A stretch of 64,000 bases of DNA. Origin: Chloroflexota bacterium (lineage in GTDB: Bacteria > Chloroflexota > Limnocylindria > QHBO01). A program made the position numbers and the translations under genes. The notes below the pieces were generated by a model that worked only from the letters and a program-made list of their open reading frames with translations, searched no databases and was not told where the DNA came from. Below are positions 34,841 to 43,587 of the stretch, one piece after another. Where the stretch lies: positions 1 through 64,000 of the forward strand of contig JBBPIR010000001.1 in the NCBI GenBank assembly GCA_038040195.1. The letters run 5' to 3'. Position 1 is the first letter of the stretch, and every line of letters starts with the position of its first letter.

Positions 34841-34853
34841 CTACCCTTGGCGT

Positions 34854-35663
34854 CTAGGACGGGCCCAGCACCACCACGTCAGTCCGCTCGGTCTTCCCCT
34901 TCAACGCCAACGACCGATGCTCCAGCCCCTCCTCGCGCAGGTGCGCGGCCGCAACCGCACTGCTGGTCACCAGCAGCTCTCCCGCCCCAGCCGCGGACGC
35001 CAGGCGAGCCGCCACGTTGACCGGATCACCGAGTGCGGTCATCTCCACCATGTCGCCTTCGCCCACCGTGCCGACGTAGGCCACGCCGGTGTTGACTCCG
35101 CCGCCCACCGGCAGCCAGGGATGCGGCGTGTCATTGCCGGTCACCGAAAGCAACTTGCGCCCCGCCTCGATCGCCCGCAGGGCATGCTGCTCCCCCGCCA
35201 GGGCTGGGACGAAGATCGCGAACACCTCATCGCCCTTCAACTTGTCCACGATCGCATCGCGCTCGATGAGCACCTCGGAGGCGGTCTGGAAGAATCGGTC
35301 CATCAGGGCCCGGAACTGGGCCGGGCCGAGCGACTCGGCCAGCGGCGTCGATTCCCGCACGTCGACGAACAGCAGGCTGCACTCGATCTCCGCGCCTGAT
35401 CGATGCTTCGAGATGGATCGGAAGCATCCTGTGCAGTACTTGGGATTCATCGGCCAAGGCCCCAGGCCAATGCCCCGCATCACCGCGCCACCCACCCCGC
35501 CGAACGGCCGGGTGCACGACTTGCAGCGGGGTTGACTCGGCAACCTGCCCCAGAACCGGCGCAGATGGCGGAATGGACTCACCGTCCCGCTCAGGAGCCC
35601 GCGGCTCTGCTGCTCGTCGCTGGCGCGGCGCTCTTCGTCGCCCGGACCGCCTTGGCCCATCAT
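34854..35663 (-). CDS. Class III cyclase with N-terminal zinc finger (tandem copy B)
   Basis: The product has about 269 residues. CKSCTRPF...YCTGCF forms a CxxC-x~30-CxxC zinc site. The cyclase domain has the metal Asp in FVDVRESTPLAE, GDEVFAIF, and NVAARLASAAG with the Asn/Arg transition-state pair, so it looks active. It closely resembles the upstream copy and starts at the TGATG overlap with its stop. A GTG 3 bp earlier is possible. Input and product (cAMP or cGMP) cannot be assigned. Confidence 0.85.
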   Translation of the reverse strand: MMGQGGPGDEERRASDEQQSRGLLSGTVSPFRHLRRFWGRLPSQPRCKSCTRPFGGVGGAVMRGIGLGPWPMNPKYCTGCFRSISKHRSGAEIECSLLFVDVRESTPLAESLGPAQFRALMDRFFQTASEVLIERDAIVDKLKGDEVFAIFVPALAGEQHALRAIEAGRKLLSVTGNDTPHPWLPVGGGVNTGVAYVGTVGEGDMVEMTALGDPVNVAARLASAAGAGELLVTSSAVAAAHLREEGLEHRSLALKGKTERTDVVVLGPS

Positions 35664-36457
35664 CACGACGGCCCCAGCACAACCACGTCGGTCGGCTCGG
35701 ACTTCCCCTTCAGCGCCAGCGACCGATGCTCCAGTCCGACATCCGCCAGATGCGCCGAGGCCGCCGCAGCGGCCGTGACCAGCAGCTCACCCGGCCCGGC
35801 CGCCGATGCCAACCGGGCCGCGACGTTGACCGGATCGCCCAGTGCCGTGAACTCGACCTGCGACCCCTCGCCAACGGCGCCGACGAACGCGACCCCCGTG
35901 TTGACCCCGGCCCCGACCGGTACCCACGGGTGTGGAGTGTCGCTCCCCGTGGCGGCGAGCAGGGACTGCCCCGCCTCGATGGCCCTGCGCGCGTGGAGCT
36001 CGCCGGTCAGGGCCGGAATGAACAACCCGATCACCTCATCGCCCACGAACTTGTCGACGATCGCGTCGTGATCCACCAGTACGTCGGCGGCCGTCGCGAA
36101 GAATCGGTCCATCAAGGCCCGGAACTCGGTTGGCGTCATCGATTCGGCCATCGACGTTGATCCGCGGACGTCGGCGAACAGCATGCTGCACTCGACCTCG
36201 GCGCCGGCCCGATGCTCGAGCATCTGTTTGAAACACCCCGAGCAGTATTTGGGATTCCCCGGGAAAGGGCCCTTGCCAATCAACCGCATCAGCGGCCCGA
36301 AGGGAGGGGCGAACGGAGAGGCGCACGCCTTGCAGCGCGGTGAGTTCGGCAGGCTGCGGAAGAACCTGCGGCCATATTGGAGGCCAAATCCGACCCCCAG
36401 AACGTGGCGACTCCATTCCTCGTCGGTCCACTGGTTTTGGGGCTTGTCCGGTGCCAT
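35663..36457 (-). CDS. Class III cyclase with N-terminal zinc finger (tandem copy A)
   Basis: The product has 264 residues. Layout equals copy B: CKACASPF...YCSGCF, then FADVRGSTSMAE, GDEVIGLF and NVAARLASAAG. The strong similarity across the whole length shows tandem duplication. ATG at 36457 (MAPDKPQNQWTDEEW) avoids 44 unlike codons. The two genes overlap, so they are made together and could form heterodimers, as class III active sites lie at dimer interfaces. Confidence 0.85.
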   Translation of the reverse strand: MAPDKPQNQWTDEEWSRHVLGVGFGLQYGRRFFRSLPNSPRCKACASPFAPPFGPLMRLIGKGPFPGNPKYCSGCFKQMLEHRAGAEVECSMLFADVRGSTSMAESMTPTEFRALMDRFFATAADVLVDHDAIVDKFVGDEVIGLFIPALTGELHARRAIEAGQSLLAATGSDTPHPWVPVGAGVNTGVAFVGAVGEGSQVEFTALGDPVNVAARLASAAGPGELLVTAAAAASAHLADVGLEHRSLALKGKSEPTDVVVLGPS

Positions 36458-36656
36458 CGCTTTACTCGCCCGGCTCGGAACGTGGCGGCACGAACCAGGC
36501 GACCAAGCCAACCTTGATGCCGATATCGACCGCCAGCAGGACCCAGGTACTCGGCCGCATCGGTCGCAGACTGCGCCGCCGGCACTCACCGGTCAAGGCA
36601 AAGGACCGATCATTGAACCGATAAGAAATGCACGAGACCACTCAGGAGGAACGCAC

Positions 36657-37100
36657 GTGAAGTGGGTCACCCGCGAACACCCCAAGACAGACCGGATCGC
36701 CTGCCCATGGCTGATCCGCAAGTTCATCGACCCTGACGCCGAGATCCTGTACGTCCCCGACGCCGAGGTCCTCGCCACGGCGGAGCGCGAGGGCGCCATC
36801 AGCTTCGACGCGCCGGGCGCCAAGTACACCCACCGCGAGGGCCTGTGCTCGTTCGAGGTCCTGATCGCGGACTACCAGCTGACCGATCCCGCTCTCGAGA
36901 TCATGGCTCCCATCGTCCACGGCGCTGATATCGACAAGGGCATCGACACCACCCGCGAGTCGGCCGGCCTGATCGCCATTTCCCATGGCTTTGCCCTGCT
37001 GGACTTGACCGATGAACGTCAGCTGGAGCTCGAGCTCCCGGTCTATGACGCCCTGTACGCCTGGTGCCAGACCCAGGTCCTGATCCCCGCCTCCGCCTGA
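36657..37100 (+). CDS. Chromate resistance protein ChrB C-terminal-domain protein
   Basis: The product has 147 residues: VKWVTREHPKTDRIACPWLIRKFIDPDAEILYV, DAPGAKYTHREGLCSFE. This is the Chrome_Resist domain without the ChrB N-terminal part, and no chrA transporter is nearby, so a role in chromate resistance is uncertain. The GTG start has AGGAGGA 7 nt upstream. Confidence 0.88.
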   Translation: MKWVTREHPKTDRIACPWLIRKFIDPDAEILYVPDAEVLATAEREGAISFDAPGAKYTHREGLCSFEVLIADYQLTDPALEIMAPIVHGADIDKGIDTTRESAGLIAISHGFALLDLTDERQLELELPVYDALYAWCQTQVLIPASA

Positions 37101-37115
37101 CGCTCCCGTGGCCGA

Positions 37116-37517
37116 TCAGGTCGGCGACACGACCGGTAGCCCGGCGGCCAGCGCCGCCTCGGCCAGGCGGCGGTCGTAGCTCACCACCGCTGCCAGGTCA
37201 TCGCGCACAGCCAGCGCCGTCGCCAGGTGGATGGCGTCCAGCGTCCGCAGACTTGGCGGGCCAACCCGGGCAGCCTCGAGCAGGATGTCTTCCCCGATAT
37301 CCACGAGGTCGACGTCACGCAGGAGCCTGGCGACCGACCTCTCGGCCCGAATACCGCGCCGGGAGATCGCCCGAGCAAGCTCAACGCCGGCCAGCCGGCT
37401 CGAGACTCGGCGCTGATATGTGCCGATAAGCCCTCGCAGCGCCCGCGTCTCCGCCTCTGTGACAACCAGCTTCACCAGGGCGGAGGCGTCCAGGTAACAC
37501 GCATCCCCCGCTACCAC
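37116..37517 (-). CDS. PIN-domain toxin (VapC family), second locus
   Basis: The product has 133 residues: YLDASALVKLVVTEAET, GVELARAI, RTLDAIHLATALAV and VVSYDRRLAEAA carry the PIN acidic residues. Its start overlaps the antitoxin stop. Probable RNase toxin. Confidence 0.88.
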   Translation of the reverse strand: MVAGDACYLDASALVKLVVTEAETRALRGLIGTYQRRVSSRLAGVELARAISRRGIRAERSVARLLRDVDLVDIGEDILLEAARVGPPSLRTLDAIHLATALAVRDDLAAVVSYDRRLAEAALAAGLPVVSPT

Positions 37518-37801
37518 GGCTCCTCATCCCGCATCTCCTGGAGGATCTCGGACAGCTGCTTCCCGGGCAGGCGCGGCAGCGGCCTGATGTCCAGGAGGTC
37601 GCCGGTCGCCCGCGTGGCTCTGCCCTCGGCGACTAGGCGATCGAGCACCGACATCGGCTCAGTCGGCAAGGGCGTCAACCGTGCGACCGGGTGCCCGTGC
37701 TCGGTCACTTCGTAGGCCCGGCCCTCCTCGCGGATCTTCTTGACGTATACCGATAGGTTCTGGCGGAGTTCGCGGATTCCAACTCTGGGCAGATCGGCCA
37801 T
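37511..37801 (-). CDS. Phd/YefM-family antitoxin
   Basis: The product has 96 residues. MADLPRVGIRELRQNLSVYVKKIREEGRAYEVTEHGHPVARLTP is the Phd/YefM fold that binds DNA; the acidic C-terminus would block the PIN partner. The second ATG (37801) is chosen. Confidence 0.85.
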   Translation of the reverse strand: MADLPRVGIRELRQNLSVYVKKIREEGRAYEVTEHGHPVARLTPLPTEPMSVLDRLVAEGRATRATGDLLDIRPLPRLPGKQLSEILQEMRDEEPW

Positions 37802-37934
37802 GACGCACATGGTAGCACATGGCCTTCCAAACCTCGCTTGGGCGCCCGTCGGGGAATTGGCCTAGACTCGGCAGTCCCCGCGCATTGCGGGCATTCGCGC
37901 CATAACGGCCAACCCACGGGAGAAACCACCGAGC

Positions 37935-39611
37935 ATGACTGCTGCCTCCGCCGCCCCGGCCTCTGCCATCCCCGACTACGACAAAGCCCCCATCGAGCTG
38001 CCTCATCGGGAGCGGATGGAGATCCTCCTGGTCGTCATGCTGGGCATGTTCCTGGCCGCCCTGGACAACACGATCGTGGGCACCGCCCTGCCCACCATCG
38101 TCACCGAGCTGAACGGCAACGACGTCTACATCTGGCCCTTCACCGCGTACCTGCTGACCGCCACGGTCAGCGGCCCCATCTACGGGAAACTCTCCGATAT
38201 CTTCGGGCGGCGACCGATCTTCGTGATCGGGGTCAGCGTCTTCCTGCTCGGGTCGTTCCTGTGCGGCATCTCGCAGGAGATGTGGCAGTTCATCGCCTTC
38301 CGTGGCCTCCAGGGCCTCGGCGCCGGGGCGCTGTTCCCGGTCGCGCTGGCCATCATCGGCGACATCTTTGCGCCCTCGGAGCGCGGCAAGTACCAGGGCT
38401 TCTTCGGCGCCATGTTCGGGATCGCGTTCCTCATCGGTCCGGCCCTTGGGGGTCTCATCACCGAAAACATCAGCTGGCACTGGATCTTCTTCGTGAACAT
38501 CCCCCTGGGCGCCGTGGTGCTGTTCGTCGTCTGGCGCATCCTGCCCACCGTCCGCGACCCGAACGCGACCCGCAACATCGACTACCTGGGCGCGTCGCTC
38601 CTGGTGGCGGCCCTGGTGCCCATCCTCATCGGCTTCACCCAGAAGCAGTTCGGCGACTGGACCGATCCGGACGTGGGCGGCCTGATCGCGCTGGGCCTGG
38701 TCATGACGGTGGCCTTCATCTGGGCCGAGTCGCGGGCCAAGGACCCCATCGTGCCGCTCCACATGTTCCGGATCCCGGCCTTCCGCTCCAGCGTGCTGGC
38801 CATGTTCTTTGCCGCGGTCGGCTTCTTCGCGGCCGTCGTCTTCCTGCCGCGCTGGTTCCAGGTCGTGAACGGCAGCTCGCCCACCGAGTCCGGCTACCAG
38901 ATCCTGCCTCTCCTGGGCGGGCTCATCGTGGCGGCCATCACGTCGGGACAGATCGTGGCCCGCACCGGCCGATACAAGCCCATCATCTTCGGCTCGCTGC
39001 TCGTCCTGGCCGGCGGCCTGTTCCTGCTGACCAACATTCGGCCCGACACGCCATTGCCCCTGCTGTGGCTGTGGATGGGGATCACCGGCTTGGGCATCGG
39101 TCCCGCCTTCGCGATCTTCACCCTGGTGGTCCAGAACAACGTGCCCGTCCACGAGCTGGGCGCCGGGACCTCCAGCGTGACCCTGTTCCAGCAAGTGGGC
39201 GGCACCGTAGGCCTTGCCGTCACCGGATCAATCTTCGGGTCGGTGCTGCTGGAACAGATCCCGAACCAGATGGAGGCAGTGGGCGTGCCAGCCGCCTTTG
39301 CCGATCAGTTCGCGGCCGGCGGAGCCGAGTCGCTGAACCAGCTGTCCGGCGTGGGCGACCTGGGGGCCGCCATCCTGGCCCAGGTCCCACCCACGTTCCA
39401 GGCCCAGGTAGAGCCCTTCATCCCGGCCATCGTGGGCGCCATCCACACCGCCTTCTCCATCGCCACCTCGGCGACCTTCACCATCGGGATCGTCTCGTCG
39501 CTGATCGCGGCGGCCGTGGTCATGATCTGGATGCCTGGAGGACGGATGGGGGCCACGGCGGAATCAACCGCGCCCACAACGTCCCCCAAGCTGGAGCCCG
39601 CCGCGGACTGA
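37935..39611 (+). CDS. DHA2-family MFS drug exporter (14 TM)
   Basis: The product has 558 residues. LVVMLGMFLAALDNTIVGTALPTIVTEL and GKLSDIFGRRPIFVIG are the classical motifs of TM1 and loop 2-3; AIIGDIFAPSERGKYQG and the later helices fit 14 membrane segments. It likely exports drugs or metabolites with protons. It stands alone; the 133-bp upstream region holds no regulator. Confidence 0.92.
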   Translation: MTAASAAPASAIPDYDKAPIELPHRERMEILLVVMLGMFLAALDNTIVGTALPTIVTELNGNDVYIWPFTAYLLTATVSGPIYGKLSDIFGRRPIFVIGVSVFLLGSFLCGISQEMWQFIAFRGLQGLGAGALFPVALAIIGDIFAPSERGKYQGFFGAMFGIAFLIGPALGGLITENISWHWIFFVNIPLGAVVLFVVWRILPTVRDPNATRNIDYLGASLLVAALVPILIGFTQKQFGDWTDPDVGGLIALGLVMTVAFIWAESRAKDPIVPLHMFRIPAFRSSVLAMFFAAVGFFAAVVFLPRWFQVVNGSSPTESGYQILPLLGGLIVAAITSGQIVARTGRYKPIIFGSLLVLAGGLFLLTNIRPDTPLPLLWLWMGITGLGIGPAFAIFTLVVQNNVPVHELGAGTSSVTLFQQVGGTVGLAVTGSIFGSVLLEQIPNQMEAVGVPAAFADQFAAGGAESLNQLSGVGDLGAAILAQVPPTFQAQVEPFIPAIVGAIHTAFSIATSATFTIGIVSSLIAAAVVMIWMPGGRMGATAESTAPTTSPKLEPAAD

Positions 39612-39675
39612 TCGCGCCAAGCTACCCACCTTCGTACCGATTGCGGGTGGTTTTGCACGGGACTACCGTGCTCGG

Positions 39676-40509
39676 ATGACGTTCCCCGCTGGCCGCACGC
39701 GGCTGCGCGCTTCAACCGTGGTGGTCCTCGTTGCGCTTGTGCTAATGGCGTGCACTCCCGCGGCGACGTCGTTCGAGGACCAGGCGGCGCAGCTGCCCCA
39801 GGCAGCCATCAACGGCGTCCGCGGGGCGTGGAGCATGGGCTGCTGGAATTTCAGCAACGATCCTTTCGGCATGTTCGGGACCAGTGTCTGCGATGGCTCA
39901 GACGGACCGCACTTAGACCTGCCTCCCGCGCCTCCCTACACCGTGACCTTCACGGCATCCACCGGGCAGGCCACCCCGTCGACGCTCAGCGTGGCGGTGG
40001 GGGGCGGGGTTGAGGTCGACCATGCCCTATTTGGCCAGGGAGAGCCGAGGTGGTGGCTGAGTTTCGATGTCCCCCTCGGCGACGACGGCGCTCTCGGCGC
40101 CATCCCGGACGGCCCATGGACATCGCTTCACGTCTTCGCCACCTACCCGCGAGGGGACATCCAATGGTCCTGGCCAACGTCGTACAGCGCTCGGATGACC
40201 CCATGCACGGAGGCCTTCGCGTCGGGGGTGGCCGACGCCTCACTCGCCTGGGCTGAGACGTTCGAAATGGGTATGGCCCCGGGCGGGCTGACCGATCCAT
40301 TGGTGCCGGTCGAGGAAGGATTGGACCGACTGGCCGATCACCTCGATTCGGCCATCGCGAGCTGCCAGTCGAGCGCCGCATGGGATACGGCCTGGGCGAC
40401 GTTCCTCCCACAGGTAATTGACGGGCGGGATGCGGACGCCTTCCTGGAGGCACGATGCGCCGTCGCTGAACTCGAGGCCACAACTCTCTGCCGAAGGGCC
40501 ACGCACTAG
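39676..40509 (+). CDS. Predicted lipoprotein of unknown function
   Basis: The product has 277 residues. The signal peptide ends at lipobox LMAC (STVVVLVALVLMACTPAA). The mature part begins with INGVRGAWSMGCWNFSNDPFG and has several Cys residues, but no family is recognised. Confidence 0.7.
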   Translation: MTFPAGRTRLRASTVVVLVALVLMACTPAATSFEDQAAQLPQAAINGVRGAWSMGCWNFSNDPFGMFGTSVCDGSDGPHLDLPPAPPYTVTFTASTGQATPSTLSVAVGGGVEVDHALFGQGEPRWWLSFDVPLGDDGALGAIPDGPWTSLHVFATYPRGDIQWSWPTSYSARMTPCTEAFASGVADASLAWAETFEMGMAPGGLTDPLVPVEEGLDRLADHLDSAIASCQSSAAWDTAWATFLPQVIDGRDADAFLEARCAVAELEATTLCRRATH

Positions 40510-40518
40510 AACGGGGAC

Positions 40519-41112
40519 TCAGGCGCCGAAGAGATCGCCCACGAGGGTCCGGAACTCGGGCAGGTTGCGGGAGGCCGGAACGCGCCGCTCGAAGACGTCC
40601 AGCAACTGGCGGTAGTACCAGGCCTGATCGCCCTCCCCGGCGTGGAACCGATCCCAGACCCGCTCGCCTTCCACTGCACGATCGACGGCGATGGACCGCG
40701 CGTTGTGCAGTTTGTCGGCCAGGGACACGCGAAGGACCGACCCGGACTCGTCCTCGAGTCGGCTGAGGTAGCGCTCCTTCCGTAGACGCCACGCCTCCTT
40801 CATCGACCCGACCGGCGTCATTGAGTCACTGAGGCCATCCACGATGGTGGCCACCTCGTCGCCGAATCGGGCCCGGATCTCGGCCAGGATCGGCTCGCCA
40901 CCCTGGTCCTCGGGGCCGTCGTGCAACAGGGCCGCGATCGCCTCGTCCTCCGTCCCGCCATCCTCCAGAACCAGGCTGCATACCGCGAGCAGGTGGGTCA
41001 GGTACGGGATGGTGGTTCCCTTGCGTGCCTGGTGCCGGTGAAGCTCGACCGCGTATGCGACAGCCCCGACGAACGCGTCGCCGAGAATGGGCCGAGGAGC
41101 ACGGTCCGACAT
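40519..41112 (-). CDS. HD-domain hydrolase (RelA/SpoT-hydrolase-like)
   Basis: The product has 197 residues. Metal-binding residues appear in HRHQARKGTTIPYLTHLLAV, AIAALLHDGPED (HD) and LADKLHNARSI, the pattern of single-domain (p)ppGpp hydrolases such as MESH1-type. The ATG at 41112 is chosen because upstream codons are unrelated. Confidence 0.85.
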   Translation of the reverse strand: MSDRAPRPILGDAFVGAVAYAVELHRHQARKGTTIPYLTHLLAVCSLVLEDGGTEDEAIAALLHDGPEDQGGEPILAEIRARFGDEVATIVDGLSDSMTPVGSMKEAWRLRKERYLSRLEDESGSVLRVSLADKLHNARSIAVDRAVEGERVWDRFHAGEGDQAWYYRQLLDVFERRVPASRNLPEFRTLVGDLFGA

Positions 41113-41259
41113 TGGGTCCAAAGAGTAAGCGCCTGACAAGCGGCGGCAAACCTGGCGGCCTGGCAAGGTGACGATCGCCGGCAAACTGAGCGACGCGGTC
41201 CCGCCGGGAACATGGAAGAGTATCCTCCGGCAGGCCGGAATCGAACCGAGGGATGACTG

Positions 41260-41466
41260 ATGGACTACGCCGTCATCTACGAGAAGAGCGATACCGGGTA
41301 CGCCGCGTACGTCCCTGACCTGCCCGGCTGCGTTGCCACCGGAGCAACTCGACGGGAGGTCGAACGGCTGATCCGGTCCGCGATTCATATGCATCTGGAA
41401 GGGATGGCCGAGGACGGTGAGCCGGTTCCGCCTCCCACCACCTGGGCCGAGGTTGTCAGCGTCTAG
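41260..41466 (+). CDS. Solitary HicB-family antitoxin-like protein
   Basis: The product has 68 residues with the HicB partial RNase H-like fold: YAVIYEKSDTGYAAYVPDLPGCVATGATRREVERLIRSAI. No hicA gene is adjacent, so it is an orphan or acts otherwise. Confidence 0.82.
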   Translation: MDYAVIYEKSDTGYAAYVPDLPGCVATGATRREVERLIRSAIHMHLEGMAEDGEPVPPPTTWAEVVSV

Positions 41467-41520
41467 CTAATCTTTGCGCTCGACCTCCTCCGGCGATGAG
41501 CGGCCGTCTCCTCACAACGA

Positions 41521-41559
41521 TTCGTGCTATCGCGTAGCACGTTAGCGCGATACCACGAA
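41521..41559. repeat. Long inverted repeat (14-bp arms)
   Basis: TTCGTGCTATCGCG and CGCGATACCACGAA pair at 13 of 14 positions around an 11-nt centre; GTGCTA/TAGCAC forms a second nested dyad. It lies between converging genes without a T-run, so it may be a transcription barrier, a protein site, or a remnant end. The rest of 41467-41710 holds nothing recognisable. Confidence 0.55.
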
Positions 41560-41710
41560 CGACTGTGATAGTCGCGACCTCACACCGTGACAAGCCATGG
41601 CGTCAAAGGCATGGAACACCGCAGCCCCAGCGGGCCACCCGGTTGATCGCGACGCCTGGCTGTGGGAGTTCCTGAGTCTGCCAGAAGCACCCCAGGGTGA
41701 GGGAATCGGC

Positions 41711-41968
41711 TTACCGATACACCTTGCCCCGTTGTGCCACGCGACCGATTGTGATCAGCAACTGATCGTCGTCCACCTCGTACAGGACCCGGTAGTCGCC
41801 GACCCGGATTCGTAACCCGGACCGATCCCCTCGCAGGGCTCTCGCGCCGGGGGGACGCGGCTCCTTCGCCAGACGGTCGAGGGCGCGTACCACTCGTCGC
41901 CGGGCGTCGGGCGCAACCTTCTCGAGCTCACGGAGCGCGGACGGGACGAACTCCACCCGATACGCCAC
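41711..41968 (-). CDS. RelE/ParE-family toxin
   Basis: The product has 85 residues: YRVEFVPSALRELEKVAPDARRRVVRALDRLA, then LRGDRSGLRIRVGDYRVLYEVDDDQLLITIGRVAQRGKVYR, the typical ribosome-dependent RNase fold of RelE. Encoded 9 bp after its antitoxin. Confidence 0.92.
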   Translation of the reverse strand: MAYRVEFVPSALRELEKVAPDARRRVVRALDRLAKEPRPPGARALRGDRSGLRIRVGDYRVLYEVDDDQLLITIGRVAQRGKVYR

Positions 41969-41977
41969 GAATCGCCC

Positions 41978-42232
41978 CTACAGCCCCAGCTGGCGCTTGA
42001 CGTCCTCCCAGGGGATCCGCTCCCGATTCGCGGGATCCGCAAGCGCTGCCTCCAGGTCGGCCAGGTCAATCTCATCCTCGATCATCTCGAGCAGATCGAG
42101 GTCCTCCACAGGCACCACCGCCGCCACCGCCTTCCCGTGCCGCGTCAGGCGCACACGCTCGCCACCGAAGGCGACCTTGTTGATGATGGTCGCGAACTCC
42201 TCCCGCGCCTCGCTGATCCGATGCTCGCTCAC
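41978..42232 (-). CDS. Phd/YefM-family antitoxin of RelE
   Basis: The product has 84 residues: ISEAREEFATIINKVAFGGERVRLTRHGKAVAAVVPVEDL is the Phd fold. An acidic C-terminus follows. A palindrome 13 bp upstream is the likely operator. Confidence 0.9.
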   Translation of the reverse strand: MSEHRISEAREEFATIINKVAFGGERVRLTRHGKAVAAVVPVEDLDLLEMIEDEIDLADLEAALADPANRERIPWEDVKRQLGL

Positions 42233-42245
42233 TGGGCGACCGTTT

Positions 42246-42260
42246 CGTACATCATGTACG
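42246..42260. promoter_or_regulatory. Palindromic operator upstream of the Phd/RelE pair
   Basis: CGTACAT-C-ATGTACG is a perfect 15-bp palindrome followed by CGTACG. It shares the GTACAT half-site with the palindrome at 28132. Confidence 0.6.
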
Positions 42261-42362
42261 TATCGTACGTTCCGGAGGAGTGCGGGTCAAGGCCCGCTGC
42301 GTCAGCGCGCCACTCGGCCAGAATTCATCGGTCTCCCAGCCGCGTGCGCGGAGTGCCTCGGA

Positions 42363-43565
42363 CTAGCCCCGTCGGGCGACGTGGAGGCGCGTCGCCTCCG
42401 TTACGCCCTTCAGCTCCACCGGACCGATCTCCGTGAACGAGGTCGGGGTCCCCTCAGCGGCGTCCACCACCGCCTGGCTGACGAGCACCTCGCCCGGCCG
42501 CGCGTATTCGGCGATCCGGGCGGCGAGGTTGACCGTCTGGCCGAAGTAGTCGCCCTCCTGGAACAGGACCGGGCCGGCGTGGAGCCCGACGTGCGCCGGC
42601 GGCAACCCGGCATCGGCTGCGCCCTCGAGCATCTCGAGCGCCGCCACCACGCCCGGACCGGGATCGGTGAAGTAGAACATTACCCCGTCGCCCAACCACT
42701 TCACCGCCCGCCCGGCGTACTGCGACGAGGTTCGCTGCACCATCCGCGAGAACGTCGTGGCCAGCGCGGCCGCCGCCTCGTCGCCTCGCTCCTGGGTGAG
42801 GCGGGTGTAGCCGGTGATGTCGAAGAAGCACATGGCCGGCGGGTGGTCCTGGCGGGTGTAGAGCCCGGCCTGGGTCATCGCCATCTCGATGCCGGTCAGG
42901 ATGTTCGCGGTCCAGGTGCGGCCTTCCTGCGCGTGTTGGATCGCTTCAAATGCCCGCTGATACTTCGGGTTGACGTCTTCGCCGAATTCCCGGGTGAGGT
43001 CCCCCAGTTCGCCGCCCTTCGCCCCCTTTTGAAAGAGCGGGAGCGCGACCTCGGACTGCCACCAATCGGCCTGCTGCTCGGCCACCCGGCGGAGGCTGTC
43101 GCCCATGACCCGGAGCAACCGCTCGGTGGCATGCGGGTTCATGCCCTGCGCCATGTGAACCTCGAGGAACGGGACGACTTCGAGCTCATCCTCGCGGACG
43201 AGATCGTCCGGCTGCGGCGTGGCCGATCCGACGGCCTCGCGGATGACCATGAGCAGATCCACTGGAACGCCGGTCTCGTTGCTCAGCTCCCGAAAGGTGA
43301 CCGAGCTGAGCGCGGAGAACCGCGCGTACATCGGGCTGTCGAGGAAGTCGAGCGAGGCGTCGCGGCTGCGCATGAGGGCCGCTAGGCCGTCGACCGGCAT
43401 CCCCCCATGCTGGAGCGTCTTCACCACGGCGATGCGGCGGACGTCGCCGACGGTGAATCGATCGCCCTCGGCCGGAGCGAGGATCCCGAGCTCCACGAGC
43501 TGGCTCACCTCGTCGAGCGGCACCCCGGCCCGGTCGGCGGTCTCCTGCCGCGAAAAGTCGGCCAT
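42363..43565 (-). CDS. Class III adenylate/guanylate cyclase with MerR-like N-terminal domain
   Basis: The product has 400 residues. Residues 1-65 look like a MerR-type winged helix (ETADRAGVPLDEVSQLVELGIL, FTVGDVRRIAVVKTLQHGGMP). The C-terminal cyclase domain has CFFDITGYTRLTQERGD, GDGVMFYF and QTVNLAARIAEYA, with both metal Asp and the Asn/Arg pair. The N-terminus may be a regulatory or protein-contact module rather than a DNA binder. Third cyclase locus in the window. Confidence 0.88.
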   Translation of the reverse strand: MADFSRQETADRAGVPLDEVSQLVELGILAPAEGDRFTVGDVRRIAVVKTLQHGGMPVDGLAALMRSRDASLDFLDSPMYARFSALSSVTFRELSNETGVPVDLLMVIREAVGSATPQPDDLVREDELEVVPFLEVHMAQGMNPHATERLLRVMGDSLRRVAEQQADWWQSEVALPLFQKGAKGGELGDLTREFGEDVNPKYQRAFEAIQHAQEGRTWTANILTGIEMAMTQAGLYTRQDHPPAMCFFDITGYTRLTQERGDEAAAALATTFSRMVQRTSSQYAGRAVKWLGDGVMFYFTDPGPGVVAALEMLEGAADAGLPPAHVGLHAGPVLFQEGDYFGQTVNLAARIAEYARPGEVLVSQAVVDAAEGTPTSFTEIGPVELKGVTEATRLHVARRG

Positions 43566-43587
43566 GGCCCCTAGCCTACCCGGTCCC

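Noticed and set aside
37659-39194. 511-codon minus-strand frame rich in Asp, Gln, His and Arg
   Set aside because: Exact shadow of the MFS transporter and upstream DNA; composition typical of antisense high-GC frames.
40519-41394. Longer version of the HD-hydrolase gene starting at 41394
   Set aside because: The extra 94 codons overlap the HicB gene antisense and lack family similarity; ATG 41112 fits.
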